A stretch of DNA of 64,000 nucleotides, from NCBI GenBank assembly GCA_027307165.1, contig DAHUXM010000004.1:186001-250000 (forward strand), read 5' to 3'. Of the stretch, positions 25,142 to 34,265 are shown in pieces. The position numbers and the translations under genes are program-made. The notes beneath the pieces are model-generated. The model saw only the letters and a list, made by a program, of their open reading frames with translations, had not been told where the DNA came from and ran no database searches. The DNA comes from Gemmatimonadota bacterium (GTDB taxonomy: Bacteria; Gemmatimonadota; Gemmatimonadetes; Gemmatimonadales; Gemmatimonadaceae). The first letter of the stretch is position 1; each line of letters starts with the position of its first letter.

Positions 25142-26881
25142 ATGCACAACGTTCGGTGTGGTGCCGCGTGGCTGGCGACAATGCTGCTCCTTGGCGGTTG
25201 CGCCCGGGCTGGCACGGGCAGCACTTCCACGCCTACCGATTTCTCCGGTCCGTTCGACGTCATCATCGCCAACGGCCGAGTGGTGGATGGGACCGGTAAT
25301 CCGTGGTACTACGCCGATGTGGCAATTCGCGGTGACCGGATCGCCGTCGTGGCGCCGCCACACGCGCTCGACTCCGCGAAGGCGACGCGTCGCATCGACG
25401 CGAAGGGCCTCGTGGTCACGCCCGGCTTCATCGACATGCAGGGCCAGTCTGCCGACGCATTCGTGAACGGGGACAGCCGTGCGATCAGCAAGATCACGCA
25501 GGGTGTCACATCCGAAATACTCGGCGAAGGCAGCACGCCGGCGCCGGCGAACGAAAAGATACTGGCGTTGGATTCCGCAGCGGCGTCGCCATCGGATACC
25601 GCGATGATACGCGCGATGCACGGATTCACGGGCGAGCACGGGTTCGGCACGTGGCTCGATGCGATGGAGCGTCACGGCGTTGCGGTGAACGTAGGTTCGT
25701 ATCTCGGCGCGGCGACCGTGCGCACGTACGCGATGGGAGCGGCGCCTGGAGCGCCGTCCGCGGCGCAGCTCGATACGATGCGCAGAGTCGTTCGCGACGC
25801 GATGCGCGACGGCGCGTTCGGGGTTGCGAGCGCGCTGATCTATCCGCCGGGCTCATACGCGGGCACGCCGGAGCTGATAGAGATCGCGCGCGCGATGTCG
25901 CCGTTTCACGGAACCTACATCACGCACATGCGCTCGGAGGATGACTCACTTCTCGAAGCGACCGATGAAGCGATGCGGATCGGGCGTGAGGGTGGGGTAC
26001 CAGTGATTCTCTATCATCTGAAGGCGGCAGGGCCCAGGAACTGGTTCAAGGAACCTGCGCTGCTTGCGAAGATCGATTCGGCGCGCGCGGCGGGACAGGA
26101 CGTGACGGCGACGATGTATCCGTATCCTGCATCGTCCAACGGATTGGCTTCCTGCATTCCGCCCTATGCATCAGCAAATGGAAAGCTGCTGGAGAATCTG
26201 CGTGATTCGACGAAGAGTGCGCGCATCGAGCGCGAGATGGCCGACGCGTCGCTTGGCGTCACCGCCGATTGCCAGGGAATCGCACCGGATCAGATAATGG
26301 TGGTCGGCTTCACGAAGCCCCAATTCAAGCAGTACGAGGGTAAGCGACTGTCGGAGATCGCGAAGTCGATGGGCACGACCTGGCAGCACGCAGTGGTAGA
26401 GATAACGCTCGCGGGAGATACGCCAGGTCGCGTGACGTTCTCGATGAACGAATCCAACGTTGCGATGCAGATGCAGAAGCCGTGGATGATGTTCGGTACC
26501 GATGCCGAAGCATGGAATCCTGCGGACTCGCTAAAGGGACTCACGCATCCACGTGCGTACGGGAGCTTCCCGCGCATACTCGGGCGATACGTTCGCGAGC
26601 AGAAGCTGCTCACGCTGGAGGATGCGGTTCGGAAGATGACGTCGTTGCCGGCTGACAGGCTTGGACTGCGCGAGCGCGGGCAGCTTCGCACTGGTTTCTT
26701 CGCGGATGTCGTGGTGCTCGATCCGGAGACGGTGATCGACCGTGCGACGTACGACAGGCCGCACCAGTTGTCTGAGGGAATACAGGATGTATTCGTGAAC
26801 GGGACCGCCGTCGTGAGCAACGGTGCGGTGACGAACGCGAAGCCGGGAAGGGCGGTGAGAGGGGCGGGGTGGAAGCAGTGA
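25142..26881 (+). CDS. N-acyl-D-amino-acid deacylase-like lipoprotein
   Basis: A 579-residue amidohydrolase-superfamily protein. The ATG at 25142 begins a lipoprotein signal (MHNVRCGAAWLATMLLLGGC, Cys20). The fold is recognisable from NGRVVDGTGNPWYYADVAI, GFIDMQGQ and THMRSEDD, from VILYHLKAAG, and from the late FGTDAEAW. The metal site differs from the classic enzyme: the expected HxH is Gln100-Gly-Gln102, and the bridging Cys after GVTSEILGE is not seen. It may hydrolyse N-acyl amino acids or dipeptides with altered metal use, or it may be inactive. Confidence 0.85.
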   Translation: MHNVRCGAAWLATMLLLGGCARAGTGSTSTPTDFSGPFDVIIANGRVVDGTGNPWYYADVAIRGDRIAVVAPPHALDSAKATRRIDAKGLVVTPGFIDMQGQSADAFVNGDSRAISKITQGVTSEILGEGSTPAPANEKILALDSAAASPSDTAMIRAMHGFTGEHGFGTWLDAMERHGVAVNVGSYLGAATVRTYAMGAAPGAPSAAQLDTMRRVVRDAMRDGAFGVASALIYPPGSYAGTPELIEIARAMSPFHGTYITHMRSEDDSLLEATDEAMRIGREGGVPVILYHLKAAGPRNWFKEPALLAKIDSARAAGQDVTATMYPYPASSNGLASCIPPYASANGKLLENLRDSTKSARIEREMADASLGVTADCQGIAPDQIMVVGFTKPQFKQYEGKRLSEIAKSMGTTWQHAVVEITLAGDTPGRVTFSMNESNVAMQMQKPWMMFGTDAEAWNPADSLKGLTHPRAYGSFPRILGRYVREQKLLTLEDAVRKMTSLPADRLGLRERGQLRTGFFADVVVLDPETVIDRATYDRPHQLSEGIQDVFVNGTAVVSNGAVTNAKPGRAVRGAGWKQ

Positions 26882-26917
26882 GAATCGAGTGTGAGTAGCG
26901 CCGGTGGGGCGCGCGAT

Positions 26918-27361
26918 TCAGCGCGTCGTGGTCGTCACGACTTCCCACGCGGCTATCTCTCCGTCGATCACATCGAACATGGGATGCGGGCGCGGGTTCT
27001 GCACGTTGCCGAGCTCCTCGCGCCAGGCGGGAGCGCGTGTCGCGAGCTTGCGGCACAGGTGCAACCACTCGTAGTCCAGCTGACCGCGCGTCACTAGCAA
27101 CTGCTTGGCTTCCTCGGGCGCGCCGAGCTTTGATGAGTCGAAGTTGTAGTTCCGGCGTGTGGCTTCGGCGTGCACGGCGCGCAGATATGCAGCGATCTGC
27201 GCGCCCGGATTCTCCACTTCGAGGAAACGGCTCAGCTGGGGATGCCTGGTGTAGCCGCGCGTTCTCCCATTGATCACAGCCTGCGCGAGCAGTCCCTCGC
27301 GCCACAGCGCAACAAGCCCCTTCTGATCGAGATATTCCGGGTGAAGAGACCAGAGTCGCAT
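26918..27361 (-). CDS. Pyrimidine dimer DNA glycosylase (Pyr_excise family)
   Basis: A 147-residue small DNA-repair protein. The start MRLWSLHPEYLDQKGLVALWREGLLAQAV, then GYTRHPQLSRF, is characteristic of the bacterial T4-endonuclease-V-like family. These enzymes cut the N-glycosyl bond of UV-induced cyclobutane dimers. The gene begins two bases after the stop of an SRPBCC protein gene and is co-directional with it, so the two form a small operon. The AddB-like gene is divergent from that unit, which keeps the DNA-repair genes together. Confidence 0.85.
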   Translation of the reverse strand: MRLWSLHPEYLDQKGLVALWREGLLAQAVINGRTRGYTRHPQLSRFLEVENPGAQIAAYLRAVHAEATRRNYNFDSSKLGAPEEAKQLLVTRGQLDYEWLHLCRKLATRAPAWREELGNVQNPRPHPMFDVIDGEIAAWEVVTTTTR

Positions 27362-27363
27362 GA

Positions 27364-27843
27364 CTACCGGACGGCCGGTACGCCGGGTGCGCCGAGGAGT
27401 TTCGCGATGGCGTGCGCGCGGAAGGCGAAGATGCGATTCAGTTGCATCGCGACGAGCGGGTGCGCGAGTTCACCGAACGGGTAGAGCGGTAGGCGGTAGC
27501 GGACAACGTCCGTCATCTCCGTACCTCCGTCCACCTCACGAAACGAGTGGGTGTGGATCCACTCGGCGTACGGGCCCGCGAGCTGTTCATCGACGAAGCT
27601 GCTGTCAGGGGTCCACTCCACGATTCGCGTTTTCCAGTAGATGGGAACTGCGAACAGCCGCAGGTGATACTCGATGATCGCGCCGGCGCGCATCCGTATC
27701 GGCGTGGGAGTGATCATCGCGAAGTGGAGTTGCGGTGGCGTGATCTGTTCGAGGTTTTCGGCGTTGGAGAAGAACGCGAATACCTCGCTGCGCGGTCTGG
27801 AGACGAAGGTCCGGGTCGATAGAACGTGCTGTCCGTGCGCCAT
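27364..27843 (-). CDS. SRPBCC (START/cyclase-like) protein
   Basis: A 159-residue soluble protein with the SRPBCC ligand-binding fold. The start (VLSTRTFVSRPRSEVFAFFSNAENLEQITPP) is typical, followed by hydrophobic-pocket strands (AGAIIEYHLRLFAVPIYWKTRIVEWTP) and a long C-terminal helix. Family members next to photolyase-type genes are often called 'cell division inhibitors'; that name has little biochemical support. The upstream frame is open to 28092, but it overlaps the divergent AddB-like gene, so the ATG at 27843 is used. It is in an operon with the pyrimidine-dimer glycosylase. Confidence 0.8.
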   Translation of the reverse strand: MAHGQHVLSTRTFVSRPRSEVFAFFSNAENLEQITPPQLHFAMITPTPIRMRAGAIIEYHLRLFAVPIYWKTRIVEWTPDSSFVDEQLAGPYAEWIHTHSFREVDGGTEMTDVVRYRLPLYPFGELAHPLVAMQLNRIFAFRAHAIAKLLGAPGVPAVR

Positions 27844-27926
27844 CACGGAAGCTAGCACGGGGTTGGCGGATTCATCAGACCGGTCGAGATGTAACCGGAG
27901 CGGCAGTTTCGCGGTACATTGGCGGC

Positions 27927-30900
27927 ATGGACGAACCTCCGGTAAGCACGAACGCGATGAAGCCAGGACGAGGAGAGTTGCAGGAATCGGCGTTGCTGCG
28001 ATCGCTGCGACTGGAGACCGAAGCATATCCGTACGAACCCAAGCGGCTGATCGGGCCTGACGTGTATTACGGGCGGGAGCTGCTCGCCGCACTCGCGCAA
28101 CGGACCGGTGGCTGGATCGGATGGACGGCGACGAGCCTGCGACGGCTCGCCGACGAGGTTGCGTTCGTGCCTCTTCACGCGGCCGGGATCCGCATCGGCA
28201 GCGACATCAGCATTCGTGTCCTCGTGAATCGGGCACTGGAGGGTGTGATCCAGCGTGATCTGGTCAGCCGGGAATTCGCGCGGCTCGGCCGGAGCGTCGG
28301 ATTCCGGCAGGCACTGCTGGACTCGGTGCTGGAGTTGCGCGTCGGCGGCATCACACCGGACGCGTTGCACGCTGTGACGGCGACGGGATCACCCGCCCGC
28401 GGGGTCGCGGCGGTTCTCGGGGAATACGAGGCGTTGCTGCAGAAGCATCGCACCGCCGATCCTGCCGGCGTATTCGAAGCAGCGCTCGCGAATTTCGACG
28501 ACCAGGCGCCGTACTGCCTGGACGGACGGCTGCTGCTCGCGCCGTCGATTGTGGAGCGCGGGCTGCCGGGCGCGTTTCTCGAGCGCCTGGTGTCGTTTGG
28601 AGCGCAGCGCCTGGATTGCGATAAGGAAGGCGTGAATGCCACACATGTAGACATGTTCGTGGCCACGTCGCCAGCCGACGAGTTGCGCGAGGTGTTCCGC
28701 AGGGTGGTCGCGGAAGGGCTGCGCTGGGACGAGGTCGAAATCGTATCAACAAATGTTGATACGTACGGAGTGTCGCTGGATGTGCTGTGTCAGCAGACCG
28801 GCATTGGCGGAACGATGACGCGTGGTATCCCGCTCGCGCGTACTCGTTTCGGGCGTATACTGGAACGTTGTTTCACGTGGCTTGGCGACGGTCTGCCAGC
28901 GGACGTGCTGCGCGAGGCGCTGGAAGCCGGTGAGATCGGCGCGAACGTCGAGGTGCAGCCGGTGCTGCTTGCGCGCAAGCTTCGCAAACTGCACATCGGA
29001 TGGGGACGCGGGCGCTACACGAACGCCGTGGATCACCTGAACGAGCGGGATGCGGAGTCGCATCTCCGCCGTTACGACGACGAGTCGGAGGATGAATTCC
29101 GCGTGCGCGTGGCATTCGAAGCCACGTGCGCCGATGCACTGCGAACCGTGCTGCAGGAACTGCTCGTATCGACACCTCCCGTTCCGGAGCGCGGCGATGA
29201 CACGGTAATCAGGTCATCGGTATCGAAGCTCGCGACGGCCACTCTCGGATGGATCTCTCTCGCGTACGTACACGGGCCAGCCGAGTCTCAGACGCGTGAG
29301 CGTGTCTGCAATCGCTTGCGCGATCTCGTCGAGGTCGATGACGCGGAGACGACGTTCGGCGCTGCACTAGCGACACTGCGCGACGCGTTGAGCGACATGC
29401 GCGCGTGGCCGCTCATGACGAGCGAAGCGAAGCCGTGGGCCGCAAGCGGTGGCATGGTGCACCTGACCGACGTGGCACACGCTGGAACGACGGGTCGCGC
29501 TCGGGCATTTCTGGTAGGATTGGATGCCGATGCGACCGCCGGTCCGTCGCGCCAGGATCCGTTGATCGCCGACCCGGTACGCGCGGCGCTCCAGCACAAC
29601 GCGCTGTCGACGAGCGCTCAGCGGCGCCAGGATCGTGCCGAGCAGATCGCGAGCGCACTGGCGTCTGCACGTGGACGCATCACGCTGTCGTACGCCGCCG
29701 CGCGATCAGCCGATGCCGGCGAGGCGAGGCCTGCACCCGAGCTGCTGCAACTCAGGCGTACGCTCGACTGTGAAAGCAATCTGTCGTACGCAGAGTTGCG
29801 GGCGCGACTGGGAGCGCCGGCCTGCGCGGTACCTTCAGATACAAGCGGCGGCTCCGCGTCGCTCGATGCGAGAGATGTATGGTTCGGGGCTCTGAGTGAC
29901 GGAACGATGCTGCTGGATGGCGAGTCGCTGGTGCGAGCGTACTTCAAGGGTCTCGACAGCGGAATGCGCGCGGCGGTCGAGATGAGACGCGCGGAGCTGA
30001 CGCAGTTCAACGGATTGGTGAGGCGTGCCGCGGGAGAACTGGATCCGCGAGATCGTCTCGACAGGCCGATCTCACCTTCGTCGCTCGAGCTGCTCGCAAA
30101 GTGTCCGCTGGCGTGGTTCTATCGTTACGGACTGTGGCTGCGTGCTCCGGAAGATCCGGAGTACGATCCGGAAGCGTGGCTCGATTCGAGGCAGCGAGGT
30201 GCGCTCCTGCACCAGATCTTCGAGCAATTCGGCGTTCGCTTCGCCGATCGCATGGAGGCCATCGCAACGCCTGCGGCATCCAGAGAGATGGACGCGATCG
30301 TTGATGAGATCATCGCACAATGGCAAGTCGACGTACCGCCGCCCGGCGGGCTGGTTCTGGCGCAGGAGATCGACGAGCTGAGGCGCGCCGCGGCTTCGTT
30401 CCATCGGATGGAAAGCGACGCGCGTGCGGACGGAGACACCGCCACGTGGCGGCATCTCGAATATGCATTCGGAGAGGACGGCCAGAGCGTGCACTACACG
30501 CTCACCGACGGCAGCTCACTTCCCGTGCGCGGCCGCGTCGATCGAATCGACGCGCTGACGGACGGGTCATTCCGGGTCGTCGATTACAAGGCCGGCAGGC
30601 CGGATCGCTTCAGGAGCGTATCGAAGATGGGCCGGTTCAACGGCGGCAGGCAGTTGCAGCCGGCGATCTATGCGGGTGCATTGCAGGATCTGCTTGGCGG
30701 CGACGTTTCACGGTTCGAGTACCGGTTTCCCACCGAGAGAGGCCACAACGAGACCATAGCATACGACTCCACGGAGCTCGCTGGTGCGCGGCCGGTCGTG
30801 ACGCAGTTGCTGGAGCACGTTCGCGACGGAGAGTTCATTCCGACTACCGACATGAACGATTGCAGATACTGCGACGCGCGAACGATCTGTCGGACGCGCG

Positions 30901-31016
30901 AGGACAACTACGGGATGGTAAGGGAGTCGCCACGTGCGGAATGGGCGAAAGCCAATTCGGGGCTCGACGCGTTCCGGGGAATGCGGGAACGGCGTGGCAT
31001 CGGGGAGAGTGAATGA
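27927..31016 (+). CDS. AddB-like PD-(D/E)XK nuclease
   Basis: A 1029-residue protein, the likely nuclease/scaffold subunit of a double-strand-break repair helicase-nuclease. The C-terminal nuclease has VRGRVDRIDAL and VVDYKAG, giving the D...DxK motif. The cysteines that hold a 4Fe-4S cluster in AddB are present in the right order: Cys726 (LAKCPLAW), then Cys979, Cys982 and Cys988 (CRYCDARTIC). No Walker A motif is visible in the N-terminal helicase-like half, so this half is probably structural. The gene overlaps its partner helicase (ATGA at 31013-31016). An alternative ATG at 27957 is possible. Confidence 0.88.
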   Translation: MDEPPVSTNAMKPGRGELQESALLRSLRLETEAYPYEPKRLIGPDVYYGRELLAALAQRTGGWIGWTATSLRRLADEVAFVPLHAAGIRIGSDISIRVLVNRALEGVIQRDLVSREFARLGRSVGFRQALLDSVLELRVGGITPDALHAVTATGSPARGVAAVLGEYEALLQKHRTADPAGVFEAALANFDDQAPYCLDGRLLLAPSIVERGLPGAFLERLVSFGAQRLDCDKEGVNATHVDMFVATSPADELREVFRRVVAEGLRWDEVEIVSTNVDTYGVSLDVLCQQTGIGGTMTRGIPLARTRFGRILERCFTWLGDGLPADVLREALEAGEIGANVEVQPVLLARKLRKLHIGWGRGRYTNAVDHLNERDAESHLRRYDDESEDEFRVRVAFEATCADALRTVLQELLVSTPPVPERGDDTVIRSSVSKLATATLGWISLAYVHGPAESQTRERVCNRLRDLVEVDDAETTFGAALATLRDALSDMRAWPLMTSEAKPWAASGGMVHLTDVAHAGTTGRARAFLVGLDADATAGPSRQDPLIADPVRAALQHNALSTSAQRRQDRAEQIASALASARGRITLSYAAARSADAGEARPAPELLQLRRTLDCESNLSYAELRARLGAPACAVPSDTSGGSASLDARDVWFGALSDGTMLLDGESLVRAYFKGLDSGMRAAVEMRRAELTQFNGLVRRAAGELDPRDRLDRPISPSSLELLAKCPLAWFYRYGLWLRAPEDPEYDPEAWLDSRQRGALLHQIFEQFGVRFADRMEAIATPAASREMDAIVDEIIAQWQVDVPPPGGLVLAQEIDELRRAAASFHRMESDARADGDTATWRHLEYAFGEDGQSVHYTLTDGSSLPVRGRVDRIDALTDGSFRVVDYKAGRPDRFRSVSKMGRFNGGRQLQPAIYAGALQDLLGGDVSRFEYRFPTERGHNETIAYDSTELAGARPVVTQLLEHVRDGEFIPTTDMNDCRYCDARTICRTREDNYGMVRESPRAEWAKANSGLDAFRGMRERRGIGESE

Positions 31017-34000
31017 GCGCCGCAACGGATGCCGGAAACGACCATGCGGCGTGGGAGGGCGATGCTGCTGCCCGCGAGCGGATTCGCACCGATCTTGACT
31101 GCAACATGCTCGTGGAAGCCGGTGCCGGCTCGGGGAAGACGACCTCTCTGGTAGGCCGGATGTGCTCGCTAGTCATGCGGGGCGAGCCCGTCGAGAGCAT
31201 CGCGGCGGTGACATTCACGAGGAAGGCAGCCAACGAACTGAGGGAGCGGTTTCAGAACGAACTGGAGAAGCACCGCGCGGAATCGGAAGTGGGCAGCGAA
31301 CCGTGGCTGCGTTGCGAGCGCGCGCTGCGTGATATCGATCGTGCATTTCTGGGCACGATCCACTCGTTCTGCGCGCGAATTCTGCGGGAGCATCCGCTCG
31401 AAATTTCTCTCGACCCCAACTTTGTCGAGGTGAGCGAGAACGGTTGGGAGGAGCTGTGCAGAAGGTTCTGGAACCGGTGGCTGGAGCGTTGCAAGTCCAA
31501 CGGCGACGCGATGCTGGCCGGCCTTGCCGGCATGGGCGTCGATCCACAGGCGCTGTACAGGAGTTTCACGCGCGTGCTGCAGTACATGGACGTGGACTTT
31601 CCACTCGTGGAAACGGTATTGCCCGAGACGACGGCATGCCGGGGCAAGCTCGAGGCACTGCTTGCGCGCGCGCGTGAGATGATGCCGAAGATGGAGCCGG
31701 ATGGCGGGCGCGATGAGTTGATGAAGCTGGTCAATCGCCTCGAATACGCCCGGCGAAGCGATGACTGGCGCGACGCCGCAACATTCTGCGCAACACTGGA
31801 GCAGATCACAGCAACTTCCTGCGCTGTCACGCTGAACCGCTGGGGCAGCGACAATGCGACGAGAAGCGCGGCGAAGAACCTGGGGGCTGATTTCGTCCGG
31901 TTGCTCGGGGGTGAGATAGCGGAGGTTCTCGGTTGCTGGTACGAGTTCCGTTATCCACCTGTGATGCGCTTCCTCAAGCGTGCGTCCCAGGACTTCGCGC
32001 GCGAACGGCACGAGACGGGCCAGCTCGGCTTCGAGGATCTGCTGATGCTCTCGGCAACGCTGTTGCGCGAGCATCCTCGCGTACGTGATGCGCTTGGGAT
32101 GCGCTACAGGCGGCTGCTCGTTGATGAATTTCAGGATACTGATCCTGTGCAGGCCGAAGTGTGCTTTCTGCTCGCATCCGAGTCGTCGGAGGGGAACGAC
32201 TGGCGCAACGTGAAGCCGCGTGCAGGTGCAATATTTCTTGTCGGCGACCCCAAGCAGAGCATCTATCGGTTCCGCCGCGCGGATATTCAGGTGTACGAAT
32301 TCGCGAAGGAGCGCGTGGCGGCGCACGGTGTCGTGCTCGCGCTGACGCGCAACTTCCGCTCGGTGACGCCGATCGCCGAGTTCGTCGATCGCTACTTTCA
32401 GGACGTGTTCGGTGCGACCGCGTCGGATGTCCAGGCCGCGTTCACGCCGATGCACGCGACGCATGACGGCGGCGCGACGGACGGGGTGAAGGCGTACACG
32501 GTCACGCCGGCGAAGCGCGACATCGGCTCGATCGTCGACGCGGACTGTGCGCTGGTGGCATCGTGGATCGCGCAGCGGGTGGCGAGTGGTGAATGTGAGC
32601 CCGGAGACTTTCTCATACTGACCGCGAAACGCGATCCCGTCGCCAGCTATGCGCGTGCGCTCGCCGAACGCAATATCCCGGTCACGACTGCCGGGGCGAA
32701 GATCCCGCGCGAGCTGGAGTTGTCCGAGCTGCTGCTGGTGTTGCACGCGATCGCCGATCCTGACAATGCCATTGCCGTGGCCGCCGCGCTGGAGGGATTG
32801 TTCTTCGGCTGCGGACCGGCGGATCTCTACGACGCCCACGCCGATGGAATTCGCTTCCGGGTAACGAGCTCCCCGGGCACCGGCGAAGGGATCGTGGTGC
32901 GAGCGCTGCGCCAGTTGCACGAATGGTGGACGGCATCGCAGCGGCAGTCGGCGGACGTGCTGCTGGAACGGATACTGGACGACACGGGTCTTCTGTACTT
33001 CGCCGCGAGCCAGACGCTGGGTGATGTTCGCGCCGGTGCACTGATGCGTGTCATCGAAACGCTTCGTGAAATATCATTGACCGGGGCGTCGGGAACTGCG
33101 GACGCGATCGATCGCATCGAGCTCCTGCTGGGCCAGGATTCCGACGACGCGACGCTAATGGGTGGCGGATCCGGTGCGGTTCGCGTGATGAACCTGCACA
33201 AGGCGAAAGGACTGGAAGCAAAGGTAGTGATACTTGCAGCACCGATCCCGGACGGGGAGCATCCACCCAAGGTGCACATCACACGTGACGCCTCCGGGCC
33301 CGTTACCAGCGGGATCGTTCTGGAGAACGAGAGGAAGGCCATTGCGCGGCCCACGGGTTGGGCAGCGATGGCAGCTGAGGAGCGTGGCTTCGCCGAAGCA
33401 GAGAAGGAGCGGCTTCGCTACGTTGCCGCCACGCGCGCGGCCAGGGAACTGGTGATTGCGCGCTGCAAATATCCTCCGCTGAAAACCTCTACCGGCGACA
33501 AGCCGGATATGTCGGCGTGGGCACCGTTCGGAGCGGTGCTGAGCGCCGTCGGTGGAGAGGCTGAGATGCAGGTCACGCCCGTGCCCGGCCGGCAGACTTC
33601 GAAACGGGCTCTATCGGAGGTGCTCGATGGGATCACCGCTGCGAATAGGCGCGTGATGACGGCAGCCGCGTCGTCGCTCATACGTCGTACGGTTACGGAG
33701 TCGGCACGCGATGAACGCGAGACGGCGCGTGCGTACGATCTGCCGCGCGCCTCCGGACGCGGAGTGGCGTGGGGCCGCGCGGTTCACCGTTGCATCGAGG
33801 CGGCGGGACGCGGGAGAAGTGGTGCGGCGCTGAGTGCATTCGCCGCCGCAGTAGTCGCGGACGAAGAACTGAACGAGGAGTGCGCCGCCGAGCTGTTCAC
33901 GCTGATCTGCGAATTGCAACGGTCGGACGTCTGGAAGCAATTGATGCGCGGTGAGAATGCACGGTTCGAACTCCCGCTCATGCACGTCAGCGACCATGAT

Positions 34001-34225
34001 GGTCGTGCGCTGCTGACCGAAGGCGTCATCGACGCCGCTGCATTGACGGATGGTGAATGGCTGATTGTGGACTGGAAGACCGACGCAGCGAGCGGCGATG
34101 AATGGGCAGCGCGCAAGTCCAGATATGACAAGCAGATTGGTGCGTACGAGGCGATACTTGGAGCGCTATCGCAGCATCGTGCGACGGGTGAAATTCATCG
34201 CATAGGCTCGGACGTGGCGGAGTAA
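31013..34225 (+). CDS. AddA-like UvrD helicase-nuclease
   Basis: A 1070-residue protein with a full SF1 helicase set: Walker A at residues 36-43 (EAGAGSGKT, Lys42), TFTRKAANELRERF, the DEFQDTDPVQ Walker B, GDPKQSIYRFRRAD, LTRNFRSV, MNLHKAKGLEAKV and YVAATRAARE. The C-terminal nuclease part carries HRCIEAAGR, EGVIDAAAL and IVDWKTD. Together with the upstream AddB-like protein it should unwind and resect broken DNA ends for RecA-dependent repair. The start codon overlaps the upstream stop. The C-terminus converges on the galactokinase-like gene. Confidence 0.93.
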   Translation: MSAATDAGNDHAAWEGDAAARERIRTDLDCNMLVEAGAGSGKTTSLVGRMCSLVMRGEPVESIAAVTFTRKAANELRERFQNELEKHRAESEVGSEPWLRCERALRDIDRAFLGTIHSFCARILREHPLEISLDPNFVEVSENGWEELCRRFWNRWLERCKSNGDAMLAGLAGMGVDPQALYRSFTRVLQYMDVDFPLVETVLPETTACRGKLEALLARAREMMPKMEPDGGRDELMKLVNRLEYARRSDDWRDAATFCATLEQITATSCAVTLNRWGSDNATRSAAKNLGADFVRLLGGEIAEVLGCWYEFRYPPVMRFLKRASQDFARERHETGQLGFEDLLMLSATLLREHPRVRDALGMRYRRLLVDEFQDTDPVQAEVCFLLASESSEGNDWRNVKPRAGAIFLVGDPKQSIYRFRRADIQVYEFAKERVAAHGVVLALTRNFRSVTPIAEFVDRYFQDVFGATASDVQAAFTPMHATHDGGATDGVKAYTVTPAKRDIGSIVDADCALVASWIAQRVASGECEPGDFLILTAKRDPVASYARALAERNIPVTTAGAKIPRELELSELLLVLHAIADPDNAIAVAAALEGLFFGCGPADLYDAHADGIRFRVTSSPGTGEGIVVRALRQLHEWWTASQRQSADVLLERILDDTGLLYFAASQTLGDVRAGALMRVIETLREISLTGASGTADAIDRIELLLGQDSDDATLMGGGSGAVRVMNLHKAKGLEAKVVILAAPIPDGEHPPKVHITRDASGPVTSGIVLENERKAIARPTGWAAMAAEERGFAEAEKERLRYVAATRAARELVIARCKYPPLKTSTGDKPDMSAWAPFGAVLSAVGGEAEMQVTPVPGRQTSKRALSEVLDGITAANRRVMTAAASSLIRRTVTESARDERETARAYDLPRASGRGVAWGRAVHRCIEAAGRGRSGAALSAFAAAVVADEELNEECAAELFTLICELQRSDVWKQLMRGENARFELPLMHVSDHDGRALLTEGVIDAAALTDGEWLIVDWKTDAASGDEWAARKSRYDKQIGAYEAILGALSQHRATGEIHRIGSDVAE

Positions 34226-34265
34226 CTGGGCGTCGTAGGTGCGGCGAACGCAGGAAGCGCCGACG

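Noticed and set aside
31169-32920. A 583-codon open frame on the minus strand
   Set aside because: It lies fully inside the AddA-like helicase gene, whose motifs are complete. The antisense sequence is Arg/His-rich with no recognisable fold.
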